Origin: an uncultured bacterium
GTDB lineage: Bacteria > Bacillota > Clostridia > Oscillospirales > Butyricicoccaceae
NCBI GenBank assembly: GCA_905215125.1
Contig: CAJMOV010000002.1
Coordinates: forward strand, 1-28,520
Length of the DNA: 28,520 nt
Direction of reading: 5' to 3'
The notes beneath the pieces were generated by a model. The model was not told where the DNA came from and ran no database searches. It saw only the letters and a list, made by a program, of their open reading frames with translations. Below are positions 1 through 7,484 of the stretch, in pieces. The stretch's first letter is position 1, and every line of letters begins with the position of its first letter. Made by a program: the position numbers and the translations under genes.

Positions 1-2
1 CC

Positions 3-962
3 GATTACAAGGAGCTTTGCACTTTCTTTGTCGATGTCTTGGGATGGGAAAACATGTATCGCTTTGCGCTGGACGATTATACCGGCGCGCCGGCCTTTGA
101 TCCCCTGCTCGCACTGGTCGATATCGTCAAGGTAGACTTTCGCCTGACCACCCCTGTGCAGCGGGCCGCCATCGCCCGCCGCTTCAATGGCGCCATGACT
201 CAGCTGCTGGCCGAAAAGGTGGAAACGGAAGAGGAGTATCATGCCGCCGTACAGGACGGTTATTCCCTCTTCCAGGGCTATTTTTTTGAAAAGCCCACCA
301 CCTTGCAGAAAAAAGCCATGTCTCTTTCTGCTTCTTCCTATGCCCGCGCCATGCGCGAGCTGCAAAGGAAGTACATCGACTTTAATACGGTTGCATCCAT
401 TATCCATGCCGACGTCACCCTGACTTACCGCCTGATGCAAAAGGCGCGGTCGCTGCGCTATTATCGCGGCAATTCCGTTACCGCCATCAAGCAGGCCCTC
501 ATCATGATGGGCTCAGAGGAAATTCACCGCTGGCTGCTGCTCATCCTGGCGCGCGAGCACAACGTTTCCCAAAGCGACGAACTGGTACGCCTTTCCTACA
601 TACGGGGGCTGTTCGCCGAACGGCTGATGCAGCTTTCTCCCCTGCGCACCCGCAGCGACGACGGCTTTTTGCTGGGGATGTTCAGCCTGCTTGATAAAAT
701 CCTCGGTATCGGCATGGATGAAATCCTGGTCGACCTCTCCCTTCCGCCGGACGTCGCCGCCGCCCTGCTGGGTACTGAAGAGAATGATTTTTCCTTTCTG
801 CTGCAATATGTTCTCATTTATGAAATGGCCAACCCTGCTCTCCAGTTTCCCGATATCGGGCTGCCGGAGGACTGCGATGTCGCCGAAATTTATATGCGCT
901 GCCTGATCGACGCAGACAACACTTTTTCCAGTCTAGGTGATAAAAAGTATGCTAAAGCATAA
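3..962 (+). CDS. EAL/HDOD domain signalling protein, 5' end cut off by window edge
   Basis: The reading frame is open from base 3, so the true start lies to the left of the window. The first ~100 residues match the C-terminal end of an EAL (cyclic-di-GMP phosphodiesterase fold) domain: IVKVDF, then LLAEKVET and GYSLFQGYFFEKP. The remaining ~200 residues look like an HDOD domain (LTYRLMQKARS, IKQALIMMGSEEIHRW). This is the YuxH-like EAL-HDOD family, thought to act in intracellular signalling. HDOD domains lack the metal-binding residues of true HD hydrolases. Whether the EAL part is catalytic cannot be judged because its EVL/EAL motif is outside the window. The next gene overlaps its last 14 bases, suggesting co-transcription. 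Family assignment is secure; function is inferred. Confidence 0.85.
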   Translation, partial: DYKELCTFFVDVLGWENMYRFALDDYTGAPAFDPLLALVDIVKVDFRLTTPVQRAAIARRFNGAMTQLLAEKVETEEEYHAAVQDGYSLFQGYFFEKPTTLQKKAMSLSASSYARAMRELQRKYIDFNTVASIIHADVTLTYRLMQKARSLRYYRGNSVTAIKQALIMMGSEEIHRWLLLILAREHNVSQSDELVRLSYIRGLFAERLMQLSPLRTRSDDGFLLGMFSLLDKILGIGMDEILVDLSLPPDVAAALLGTEENDFSFLLQYVLIYEMANPALQFPDIGLPEDCDVAEIYMRCLIDADNTFSSLGDKKYAKA

Positions 963-1722
963 ATCCACCATACTTTTCCTGTTTTTTGTCCTGCTTCTGT
1001 CTCTTGCCGCCTGCGGCGGGAACAGCGTCCCTTCCGCGCCGGAAGCCTATACGGCGGGCGAAGACACCGCGCCGCCTCTCGATTCCATTTTGGCCGAGGA
1101 TGCCGACGCGCTCGTTTCCATCCAAGGCCCCGAGCAAGAGGACGGCGGCGACGCTGTCCCGGCTGGCGGCACCACCGTATACACCTATGCCGATTTGTCC
1201 TCTGGCGGGGACGCCGCCAAACGGTATGCCGACGCACTGACTTCGTCTGAAAACGGCTTTACCATCGTGGATGAGGAGGGCAGCCCTGCCGACGTCCCCG
1301 ATTACTCACAGTCGCAGGGTCAGGTCATTCTTGCCAGGGATTCCTCCGCGGAGGGCCGCCGTTTTTCCATCCAGGTGGAGTGGACGGAAAGCGGCTGCGT
1401 CGTCACCGTCTGCCAGCCGGAGGGTGCCGTTGTCCAGCCGGCCAAGGCGGAGCCCATGACCATGCATGAGGCCATTGACTACCTGAAAAGCTACTCTCCC
1501 GCCGTTCTCGGCCTGTCCGGGGCATCTATGCAGGATTATTCGGTTTATCCCAAGGAAGGCACCTCCTCAGTTGACGGTAAGCCCTGTATCCAGCTCAATG
1601 TCTACCGCCGCTCGGAAGCGGGGACCAACGACATTGCCGGCGCTTATCTCATGACTGGCGACCGTTCCCTGTACCGGCTGGATCCTGTGTCAGGCGCCGT
1701 ACAGCCCATTGGTCTCAGCTAG
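949..1722 (+). CDS. Secreted lipoprotein of unknown function
   Basis: The 257-residue product starts with a type II signal peptide: basic MLKHK, a hydrophobic run, then lipobox LAAC with Cys22, followed by Gly-Gly. It should be lipid-anchored on the outer face of the membrane. The mature part begins with a low-complexity Pro/Ala/Glu/Asp-rich linker (about residues 25-70) typical of surface lipoproteins; I recognise no domain after it. ATG 949 is preferred over in-frame GTG 937 because AGGTG lies 8-9 bases before 949. It overlaps the end of the EAL/HDOD gene by 14 bases and is followed by a strong terminator, so it is probably the last gene of that transcript. It is not an obvious substrate-binding protein. 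Confidence 0.85.
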   Translation: MLKHKSTILFLFFVLLLSLAACGGNSVPSAPEAYTAGEDTAPPLDSILAEDADALVSIQGPEQEDGGDAVPAGGTTVYTYADLSSGGDAAKRYADALTSSENGFTIVDEEGSPADVPDYSQSQGQVILARDSSAEGRRFSIQVEWTESGCVVTVCQPEGAVVQPAKAEPMTMHEAIDYLKSYSPAVLGLSGASMQDYSVYPKEGTSSVDGKPCIQLNVYRRSEAGTNDIAGAYLMTGDRSLYRLDPVSGAVQPIGLS

Positions 1723-1734
1723 CCCCCCTGTAGC

Positions 1735-1772
1735 AAAGCCCGGGATTTCCTGTTGGAAAGCCCGGGCTTTTC
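1735..1772. terminator. Two-way intrinsic terminator between convergent genes
   Basis: Fifteen-base arms at 1736-1750 and 1755-1769 pair with one mismatch around a TGTT loop and contain the CCCGGG core. The plus-strand side ends in TTTT. It serves the lipoprotein gene and probably also the end of the leftward AAA+ ATPase gene. Confidence 0.85.
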
Positions 1773-1788
1773 CTCATTCTTTCGCGGC

Positions 1789-3213
1789 CTATCCCTGCGC
1801 CTGCGCTTCCAGCGGCGTAAGACGCTTGTCTTCCATATTCCCTTCCAGCCGTACAGGGATATCCTTCCACTGGTCGACATTCTGTAGAAAAAAAGCCGCC
1901 AGGTACCCTTCCACAATACTGGTGTAGGACCGCACTGATAAAACATCCTCTTCAGCCGCCCTGTCGACGACGCGCTGGACAATGTCGGGAGAAACATAAA
2001 CGATGTTCAGCCCATATTCCTGCCCCAGCTGAGCGATCTGCCGCGCAATAACGCCCACGCGCGCGCGATCCTCCAGCGGCCTGAAATGGATAAATCCGCC
2101 AAAACGCCCTGCAATTTCCCTGAGACAGCCCTGCGCTACAAAGGCTTTGCGAGCCCGTTCATTTTCCCGGAAAATCCGCCCTGACAGCGCCGCAAAGTCG
2201 TCTCCTACCTCGAAGGGATTTTCCTGGCGCTCCGGCAGCGTCCTGCCTGGCGCGAAGCCAACCCGTCCCGGCAGCCTCCCCGACAATTCTAGGGTGCTGG
2301 TGGACAGAAAAATACATTGGCGGAAATCCAGCTCGCGCCCCCGCTTGCCTTGATCCCTCCGGGCGGCGCAGCGTCCCTCGTCCAAAATGGACATAAAGGC
2401 CTTAAGCACTTCAGGGTGCGCCTTTTCCAGCTCGTCAAACATAAAAACAGTTCGCTCGTTGCCGGACACCGCTTCCAGGATCGGCTTGTCGTCATATCCG
2501 ACATAGCCGGGCGGCGCGCCCGTCAGTCGGTAGACCGAGTGGGCTTCGGTAAAAGTGTTGAGCTCCGTCCATACAAACTGGTAAGCGTTGCGCCCGCAGT
2601 ATTCGTTGAGTACGGGCGCTATATTTTTACCCATTTCCGACTTGCCCCCCCCCGTCGGGCCGTAAAAAATCAGCGACAACGGCCTTTTGGGCTCCTTTTT
2701 GCTGATGTGTGTGACTAGCTTAAAAGCGATGCTCTCCACCGCGCGTTCCTGCCCGGTGACGACCTGCCCCAGCCGTTCAGCCAAGGTACGGTAATCGGGC
2801 GCTACTTTTTTGCCCTTGTCCGGGATGACGACGGCGTCAACATCAGTCAGCGGGCCCCTGGCCCATTCAGGCCGCTGCGCCGCCTGCCCCCCTGTCGACG
2901 GAGGCGCCATACCGCGCAGAAACCCCTCCAAATCAGTGAAAGCTGCAAAGCTCCTGCGTCCGGTTCGGAACAGCTCGGCCGCTTCACGGTTGGGGCCGCT
3001 GTAAGCTGCGGCAGGGGTGACGTACATGACATATCCCCCTTCCCCCTTCCAAAAACCGACGGCGGCCTTTTCCGGCACACACCCCGGCAGCAGCAGGCAG
3101 TCGCGGAACTCATAGCTCTGCGCTGACCTGGAGCAGGCGTCAATCTGGCTTTTCAGATAGGCGAAGTCGGAATCGCTTCCCAGCGCGAATTTGCCCAGGG
3201 CTGCGTTTGCCAT
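1789..3213 (-). CDS. Stand-alone ClpB-D2-like AAA+ ATPase
   Basis: The product (474 residues) has one AAA+ module of the Clp/HSP100 second-domain type. It contains Walker A GPTGGGKS (residues 185-192), pore loop PPGYVGYDD (234-242), Walker B VFMFDELEKAHP (from 256) and a sensor-1-like FLSTS (302-306). A FRPLED stretch corresponds to the FRPL after the arginine finger in ClpB, followed by a C-terminal small domain. The first ~140 residues are not a Clp N-domain or first AAA module, and I do not recognise them. Start ATG 3213 is chosen because AAGGTGG lies 9 bases upstream; an upstream TTG-type extension to 3234 has no such site. It probably uses ATP to remodel or unfold a protein partner; no ClpP-docking IGF/L loop is evident. 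Partner unknown. Confidence 0.85.
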   Translation of the reverse strand: MANAALGKFALGSDSDFAYLKSQIDACSRSAQSYEFRDCLLLPGCVPEKAAVGFWKGEGGYVMYVTPAAAYSGPNREAAELFRTGRRSFAAFTDLEGFLRGMAPPSTGGQAAQRPEWARGPLTDVDAVVIPDKGKKVAPDYRTLAERLGQVVTGQERAVESIAFKLVTHISKKEPKRPLSLIFYGPTGGGKSEMGKNIAPVLNEYCGRNAYQFVWTELNTFTEAHSVYRLTGAPPGYVGYDDKPILEAVSGNERTVFMFDELEKAHPEVLKAFMSILDEGRCAARRDQGKRGRELDFRQCIFLSTSTLELSGRLPGRVGFAPGRTLPERQENPFEVGDDFAALSGRIFRENERARKAFVAQGCLREIAGRFGGFIHFRPLEDRARVGVIARQIAQLGQEYGLNIVYVSPDIVQRVVDRAAEEDVLSVRSYTSIVEGYLAAFFLQNVDQWKDIPVRLEGNMEDKRLTPLEAQAQG

Positions 3214-3274
3214 ATCTATGCACCACCTTTGCATTTCTCTCTGCTATTGTGGACAAAAACAGGAAAAATTATGC

Positions 3275-3303
3275 AAAAGGCCGGGCGGAATGTCCACCCG
3301 GCC
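3275..3303 (-). terminator. Intrinsic terminator after phoH
   Basis: Read on the minus strand, GGCCGGGTGGA and TCCGCCCGGCC form an 11-base stem with one G-T pair and a 3-base loop, followed by TTTT. It lies 8 bases past the phoH stop codon and separates phoH from the AAA+ gene. Confidence 0.85.
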
Positions 3304-3311
3304 GATAACCG

Positions 3312-4322
3312 TTATTTGTGATAGGCCTTTGGCGTGTACACGCGGCGCGAGGATCTCTGCTTTTCGGCCATTTGCTCGTCATATTTTTCAAAGGCTTTGA
3401 CAATCTGCCCGACCAGCTTGTGCCGCACAACGTCGCGGCTGCTCAGGTGCATGACCTCGATGCCCTCGATGCCGGACAGCAGCTCAGAGCATTTTTTCAG
3501 CCCCGACTCGCTGCCCGCCGGCAGATCGATTTGCGTGACGTCCCCGGTCAGCACCATGCGCGAGCCCTCGCCCAGACGGGTCAGAATCATTTTAAGAGAC
3601 GTCATGACGAGGTTCTGGCACTCGTCGACGATGACGCCGGCGTTTTTCAGCGTGCGGCCGCGCATATAGGCCAACGGCGCCACTTCAATAACGCGGTTTT
3701 CCACATACTTCTGCACCGTGTCATGGCCCAGTATTTCATCCAGCGCGTCATAAAGGGGCCGCAGATAGGGGTCGACCTTGTTCTGCAAATCGCCGGGCAG
3801 AAAGCCCAGCTTTTCTCCCGCTTCAACGGCGGGACGGCACATGATGATTTTATCGATTTCCTTGCGTTTAAGCGCGGCGACGTAGGCGGCGACAGCGAGG
3901 TAGGTCTTGCCCGTGCCGGCCGGTCCGATGCAGATGGTCACCGTATTGTTCTTTATGGCTTCAAAATACTTTTTCTGGCCGATGGTGCGGCATTTGATGG
4001 GCGCGCCCCTGTGGGTGACGACAACGGTATCCTTCATGGCGGCGAGCGCCGCCTCCCCGTCTCCGGTGCGCACCAGGTCGATAACGCGGACGACGGTGAA
4101 GTCGTCGATCTTTTGCCCTTCATGCCGCATCTGGGCCAGCGTCTTGAGCGTCTCGCCCGCAAGGCGCACGTTTTCCTCCGTCTCGCCCTTGATTTCCACC
4201 GTGCCGTCGCGGGTCAGGATGCTGACCTGAAGGTTGCCCTCTATAACCTTGATATTGGCGTCGGCAATCCCAAACAAATCCTGCAAAACGGCAATATCCA
4301 ATTCCATGGTGTTGGTATACAA
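3312..4322 (-). CDS. phoH: PhoH-family ATPase
   Basis: The 336-residue product is full length for PhoH (PhoH-like/YbeZ type). An N-terminal KH-like segment is followed by the P-loop GPAGTGKT (133-140), the family stretch CRPAVEAGEKLGFLPGDLQ (162-180) and Walker B IVDECQN (231-237). It is a cytoplasmic ATPase associated with RNA metabolism, usually working near the YbeY RNase. The start appears to be TTG at 4322, because GAGG lies 8 bases upstream; ATG 4307 has no well-placed site. It follows yqfC-yqfD as in many Firmicutes, but the usual next gene, ybeY, is not here: a terminator and an AAA+ gene follow instead. A sigma-A-type promoter directly upstream suggests it is also expressed outside sporulation. 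Confidence 0.93.
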   Translation of the reverse strand: MYTNTMELDIAVLQDLFGIADANIKVIEGNLQVSILTRDGTVEIKGETEENVRLAGETLKTLAQMRHEGQKIDDFTVVRVIDLVRTGDGEAALAAMKDTVVVTHRGAPIKCRTIGQKKYFEAIKNNTVTICIGPAGTGKTYLAVAAYVAALKRKEIDKIIMCRPAVEAGEKLGFLPGDLQNKVDPYLRPLYDALDEILGHDTVQKYVENRVIEVAPLAYMRGRTLKNAGVIVDECQNLVMTSLKMILTRLGEGSRMVLTGDVTQIDLPAGSESGLKKCSELLSGIEGIEVMHLSSRDVVRHKLVGQIVKAFEKYDEQMAEKQRSSRRVYTPKAYHK

Positions 4323-4357
4323 CTGTCCTTCCTCACTTCCCTAAGCTGTCTGACACC

Positions 4358-4386
4358 AGTATACGGCGCCGCAAGCCGTTTTTCAA
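4358..4386 (-). promoter_or_regulatory. Sigma-A-type promoter for phoH
   Basis: On the minus strand TTGAAA (4386-4381), a 17-base spacer and TATACT (4363-4358) form a near-consensus vegetative promoter. It lies in the 71-base gap between the yqfD stop and the TTG start of phoH. The predicted leader is about 30 bases. Confidence 0.7.
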
Positions 4387-4393
4387 TATCCCA

Positions 4394-5608
4394 TTATTGC
4401 GCAACCTCAACCCGCTGAACCTGGCGGGACAGGTCGACCGGCGTCTGCACGCCGCAGCTTTCCAGACATTCCGCTTCCAGCGTGGCCAGAAAGCGGCCCT
4501 CCTGCTTTTCAAATGTGTATCCTGTCTCGGTCACCTCGGCCCCAACTGTCTGGCGCGCCAGCATCTCCTTAATGCGCGTTTCCAGCGTCTCTGCGCATTT
4601 TTCTTCGCTGAGCTCCAGCGGCTGGCGCTCCAGCTCACGATAAACCTCGGTGACCAGCGTCACCGGAAAGCGCAGGCTTTCCGACACGGTGAGAGATTGG
4701 CGTTCTACTGTTTTATCATAACATGCAAACGGCTCGCTTTCAATGAAATAAAGATTAATTCGCCGCGAACCGATGATAAGGGCTCGCCTTGTTTTGACCT
4801 CGCCCGTCTCGCGCAGCCCGTCGATGCTGTCGGGCAGGGCCAGACGCACGGTGCGCCAGGTGCGCAGCGTCGCTTCCGCCTCGGCGTGTACCAGCCAGGT
4901 TTCCCCCTGCTGGCTCAGCATGGCGCCGCCTGCGATGAGATCCCCCGGCGCTACCGTCCTGCCCACCTCAGTTGCCGCTGCGCCGGCGCGGACAATAAGC
5001 TTTTCCACAACCCCCGCTTTGTCGGCGACAACGTCGCAGGGGGTATCGACGTCCAGCTTTTCCGGCGTGACGCTGCGCTCGCGTACAATGACCTGGGCGT
5101 GGCTGCCCTGCAGGTTGATTGCCAGATAAGACAGCTCATCCGTCTGTTCCAAAACGGCGTTGCGCAGGCTTTGTACGTCAACCGACGATGTGCGTACCCC
5201 GATGCGCAGGCCGTTCTGTCCCAGCAGGGTCAGAAGCTCGGCTTCAGTCGTCCGTTCGCACCCTTCGATATCGACGGTCCATACAAAACCGGACAGCGCC
5301 CACAAAAGCGCGGCGCACAGCACCGTACCAATAAGCAGGGCGTGCCGCCGGCGAAAGCGCTGCCCATAAAAAGGCGCCCCTTCCTTGCCTGCGACGCGGA
5401 TGCGGCACATACACTTTTTAGCGTAGGGCCGCAGCGCAAAAAAGCCGCTGATGCGTACATTGGCTTCGATGCAATCGTCCGCTATGCGCCTGACCCCCCA
5501 GAAGACAATGCCGTTGGCGGCACAGATATTGAGAAAGCGTTCGATGCCCGCGCCGCGCACCGTGATGCGCACGCTGCCGCGCAGGAAGTTAATACACCGC
5601 ATAAGCAT
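4394..5608 (-). CDS. yqfD: Sporulation protein YqfD
   Basis: The 404-residue product matches YqfD (SpoIV-related), a membrane protein made in the mother cell during sporulation. The N-terminal cytoplasmic part begins MLMRCINFLRG. A single transmembrane helix covers about residues 90-110 (HALLIGTVLCAALLWALSG). A large extracytoplasmic part with ELSYLAINLQG and VIVRER follows. It starts 11 bases after yqfC and an AGGGGG site precedes ATG 5608. In Bacillus subtilis the yqfC-yqfD pair belongs to the sigma-E regulon, and the same is inferred here. Biochemical role unknown. Confidence 0.93.
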   Translation of the reverse strand: MLMRCINFLRGSVRITVRGAGIERFLNICAANGIVFWGVRRIADDCIEANVRISGFFALRPYAKKCMCRIRVAGKEGAPFYGQRFRRRHALLIGTVLCAALLWALSGFVWTVDIEGCERTTEAELLTLLGQNGLRIGVRTSSVDVQSLRNAVLEQTDELSYLAINLQGSHAQVIVRERSVTPEKLDVDTPCDVVADKAGVVEKLIVRAGAAATEVGRTVAPGDLIAGGAMLSQQGETWLVHAEAEATLRTWRTVRLALPDSIDGLRETGEVKTRRALIIGSRRINLYFIESEPFACYDKTVERQSLTVSESLRFPVTLVTEVYRELERQPLELSEEKCAETLETRIKEMLARQTVGAEVTETGYTFEKQEGRFLATLEAECLESCGVQTPVDLSRQVQRVEVAQ

Positions 5609-5619
5609 ACCGGCGCCCC

Positions 5620-5922
5620 CTATTTCAGCAGCTCGATGCCGGCGATCAGCCCCGTCACCGATATTTCATTCTGGTTCATGGCCTGAAGGCACAGATCCAT
5701 CCCCGTAATGCGGATGACCAGCCCTTTAGCCGCGATGCGGATGCACTCGCCGCCATATTCCAGGATGCCATGGTGCCGCTCGACGAGCAGCCTGCCGTCC
5801 CCCGTCAGCTCGATACGCGGCATATCGAACACGGCGTACACCGGCATATCCAGCTCCATAACTGTGCGCCGTATTTTTTCCCGGTAACTTGATTTTTCCC
5901 CATTTCCCTTGGTTTCTTTCAC
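5620..5922 (-). CDS. yqfC: Sporulation protein YqfC (YabP/YqfC family)
   Basis: The core TVMELDMPVYAVFDMPRIE...GILEY...GLVIRITGMDLCLQ is that of the YabP/YqfC family of small sporulation proteins. I place the start at GTG 5922 (about 100 residues), because GGAGGG lies 7 bases upstream. The longer reading from ATG 5976 adds 18 residues, lacks a ribosome site and is beyond the family's usual ~95-residue length. It leads the yqfC-yqfD pair and diverges from ylbJ. With the GTG start, the intergenic gap is 80 bases, enough for two promoters. Its partner is presumably YqfD. Confidence 0.9.
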   Translation of the reverse strand: MKETKGNGEKSSYREKIRRTVMELDMPVYAVFDMPRIELTGDGRLLVERHHGILEYGGECIRIAAKGLVIRITGMDLCLQAMNQNEISVTGLIAGIELLK

Positions 5923-5935
5923 AAGCGTTCCCTCC

Positions 5936-5965
5936 GCATTTGCTTTCAAGGTGTTGCATATATCT
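5936..5965 (+). promoter_or_regulatory. Possible sigma-E-type promoter for ylbJ
   Basis: GCATTT (5936-5941), a 15-base spacer and CATATATCT (5957-5965) loosely resemble the sigma-E pattern (ATATT, 14-15 bases, CATACA-T). It lies 38 bases before ylbJ. Both flanking genes belong to families controlled by sigma-E in B. subtilis. The match is imperfect. Confidence 0.3.
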
Positions 5966-6002
5966 TTTTCAGCCATCCATTTTGATGAAACGGAGACCTG
6001 TC

Positions 6003-7190
6003 ATGAATAGTATATTGCGGAAACGGATCGTTGAGACACAGATTTACGCCGCTATCGTCATTTTTGCCTTCGGGCTCATTCTTTTTACCAGACAGACGTC
6101 GGACAGTGCGGCCGAGGGGATTTCCCTTTGTCTCAACGTTCTTGTCCCTTCCCTTTTCCCTTTTTTTGTCGTCTCCTCCCTCTGCGTGCAGACGGGGCTG
6201 GCCGCCTATATCGGCCGTGTATTTGAAAAGCCCATGCGCCTGCTCTTCGGCGTGCCCGGCGTCTGCGCCCCCGCCTTTGTGCTCGGCTTGGTGGGTGGAT
6301 ATCCCGTCGGGGCCAAGACGGCGATATCCCTTTATGAACAGAGCATGTGCAGTCGGACAGAAGCCGAACGCCTGCTCGCCTTCTGCAACAACTCAGGCCC
6401 TGCCTTTATCCTTGGCGCTGTCGGCGCTTCGCTGTTCGGCGGCAGCATGGCCGGCGTCCTGCTGTACGGCGCGCACGTTTTGGCCTCTGTCTGTGTGGGG
6501 CTGGCTTTTCGCTTTTGGCGTGGCCGCAGACAGGACAGCAGCCATAGCAGCAGCCGACGCTTTACCGCCGTCTGCGTCCCGTTCGGCAAAGCGTTTACCA
6601 GCGCCGTCACCTCGTCCTTTTCGTCGGTTCTCAACGTCTGCGCCTTTGTTATTTTCTTTTCCGTAGTCATCGATCTGCTGACGCTGCTTGGTGTTACCCC
6701 CGTACTGGCGCGCGGACTTGGGGCGCTTCTTTCTCCTTTCGGGCTCGACGCCGCCTATGCCGAAAAGCTGTTGAGCGGTCTCCTGGAGGTTACAAGCGGC
6801 GTCCAGGGCCTGCTCACCCTTTCGGCCAGCTTCAGCGTCAAGCTAACCACTGCCGCATTCCTGCTGGGCTGGGCCGGCGTATCGGTACATCTTCAGGTTG
6901 TCAATCTCATTGGAGACAGCGGGCTTTCCCCCGCGCCTTATTTGCTGGGTAAGGCGCTGCACGGCGTTTTCGCCGCTGTCCTCACCTTCGCTGGCGCACA
7001 GCTTCTTCCCTTTGGCACCACCGCGTCGGCCAACCTGACAGCCCCTGTGCAGACACCGGCCGCCGCCACGCTGTCGCAATCCTTCTGGGTCTCCCTCGGC
7101 GCTTCGGTGCTGTGCTGGCTTCTTCTTGCCGCGCTTTCCCTGCTTTTCCGTTCATTTTGCCGTTGTAAAAAGCAGAAAAAAGCGTTATAA
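6003..7190 (+). CDS. ylbJ: Sporulation membrane protein YlbJ/SpoVV
   Basis: The 395-residue polytopic membrane protein matches YlbJ, also called SpoVV, a nucleoside-recognition (Gate) family protein. In B. subtilis it is needed to move dipicolinic acid across the outer forespore membrane. Family stretches are LNVLVPSLFPFFVVSS, LGLVGGYPVGAKTA and FCNNSGPAFILGAVG; the second Gate copy lies in the C-terminal half. ATG 6003 follows CGGAG by 8 bases and begins MNSILRKR before the first membrane helix; the frame stays open upstream but without a ribosome site. It diverges from yqfC. The last codons contain a promoter for the next gene. Confidence 0.92.
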   Translation: MNSILRKRIVETQIYAAIVIFAFGLILFTRQTSDSAAEGISLCLNVLVPSLFPFFVVSSLCVQTGLAAYIGRVFEKPMRLLFGVPGVCAPAFVLGLVGGYPVGAKTAISLYEQSMCSRTEAERLLAFCNNSGPAFILGAVGASLFGGSMAGVLLYGAHVLASVCVGLAFRFWRGRRQDSSHSSSRRFTAVCVPFGKAFTSAVTSSFSSVLNVCAFVIFFSVVIDLLTLLGVTPVLARGLGALLSPFGLDAAYAEKLLSGLLEVTSGVQGLLTLSASFSVKLTTAAFLLGWAGVSVHLQVVNLIGDSGLSPAPYLLGKALHGVFAAVLTFAGAQLLPFGTTASANLTAPVQTPAAATLSQSFWVSLGASVLCWLLLAALSLLFRSFCRCKKQKKAL

Positions 7191-7191
7191 T
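7163..7191 (+). promoter_or_regulatory. Sigma-A-type promoter inside the 3' end of ylbJ
   Basis: TTGTAA (7163-7168), a 17-base spacer and a perfect TATAAT (7186-7191) overlap the ylbJ stop codon (7188-7190). It would start transcription about 25 bases before the small Cys-rich gene. A second TATAAT follows at about 7200. Confidence 0.65.
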
Positions 7192-7222
7192 GAAGAAAAT
7201 ATAATGCGAGGGAGGAGACGCC

Positions 7223-7429
7223 ATGCTGTATGACGAGCAGCCCAGAAGAATCTGCGCGCTGTGCCAGCACGCCTGCGATTTTCGCGGCGACGAGCTGCTT
7301 TGCCGCAAAAAAGGGCCTGTCTCCTTTGATTATCACTGCCGTCATTTTGAATACGATCCCATGCGCCGCAAGCCGCCTGCGCCCGCACCTGCCGCGTCCA
7401 GGCTGACGGCCGAAGCCTTTCAGCTGTAG
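7223..7429 (+). CDS. Small cysteine-rich protein of unknown function
   Basis: The gene encodes 68 residues starting at ATG 7223, 6-7 bases after GGGAGGAG. Cysteines are arranged CALCQHAC (CxxCxxxC), then C and CRHF further on, five or so in 35 residues, which suggests a metal (zinc) site. The tail is rich in Pro and Ala and probably disordered. It lies directly after ylbJ, has its own sigma-A-type promoter and ends at a strong terminator. I do not recognise a named family. The excellent ribosome site, promoter and terminator make it a credible gene. Confidence 0.75.
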   Translation: MLYDEQPRRICALCQHACDFRGDELLCRKKGPVSFDYHCRHFEYDPMRRKPPAPAPAASRLTAEAFQL

Positions 7430-7436
7430 GGATCAC

Positions 7437-7470
7437 AAAGGCCCGCCTGATGCTTTTCAGGCGGGCCTTT
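7437..7470. terminator. Two-way intrinsic terminator
   Basis: A perfect 14-base stem (7437-7450 with 7457-7470) encloses a 6-base loop, with AAA before and TTTT after, so it works in both directions. It separates the Cys-rich gene from the convergent nucleotidyltransferase gene. Confidence 0.92.
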
Positions 7471-7484
7471 TAACGGCTGCTGTT

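Noticed and set aside
3214..3274. Promoter for the AAA+ ATPase gene
   Set aside because: TTGCAT and CACAAT are present on the minus strand, but with a 19-base spacer and a poor -10 I cannot support it.
3318..4418. Long rightward open frame opposite phoH
   Set aside because: It mirrors phoH codon for codon, has no ribosome site and no recognisable domain. GC-rich coding DNA commonly leaves such open antisense frames.
4397..5686. Long rightward open frame opposite yqfD
   Set aside because: yqfD on the other strand is clearly real, with a family match and operon context. This frame has no ribosome site or family.
5873..5965. Sigma-E-type promoter for yqfC on the minus strand
   Set aside because: GATATATG could serve as -35, but no acceptable -10 follows at the right distance before the ribosome site.
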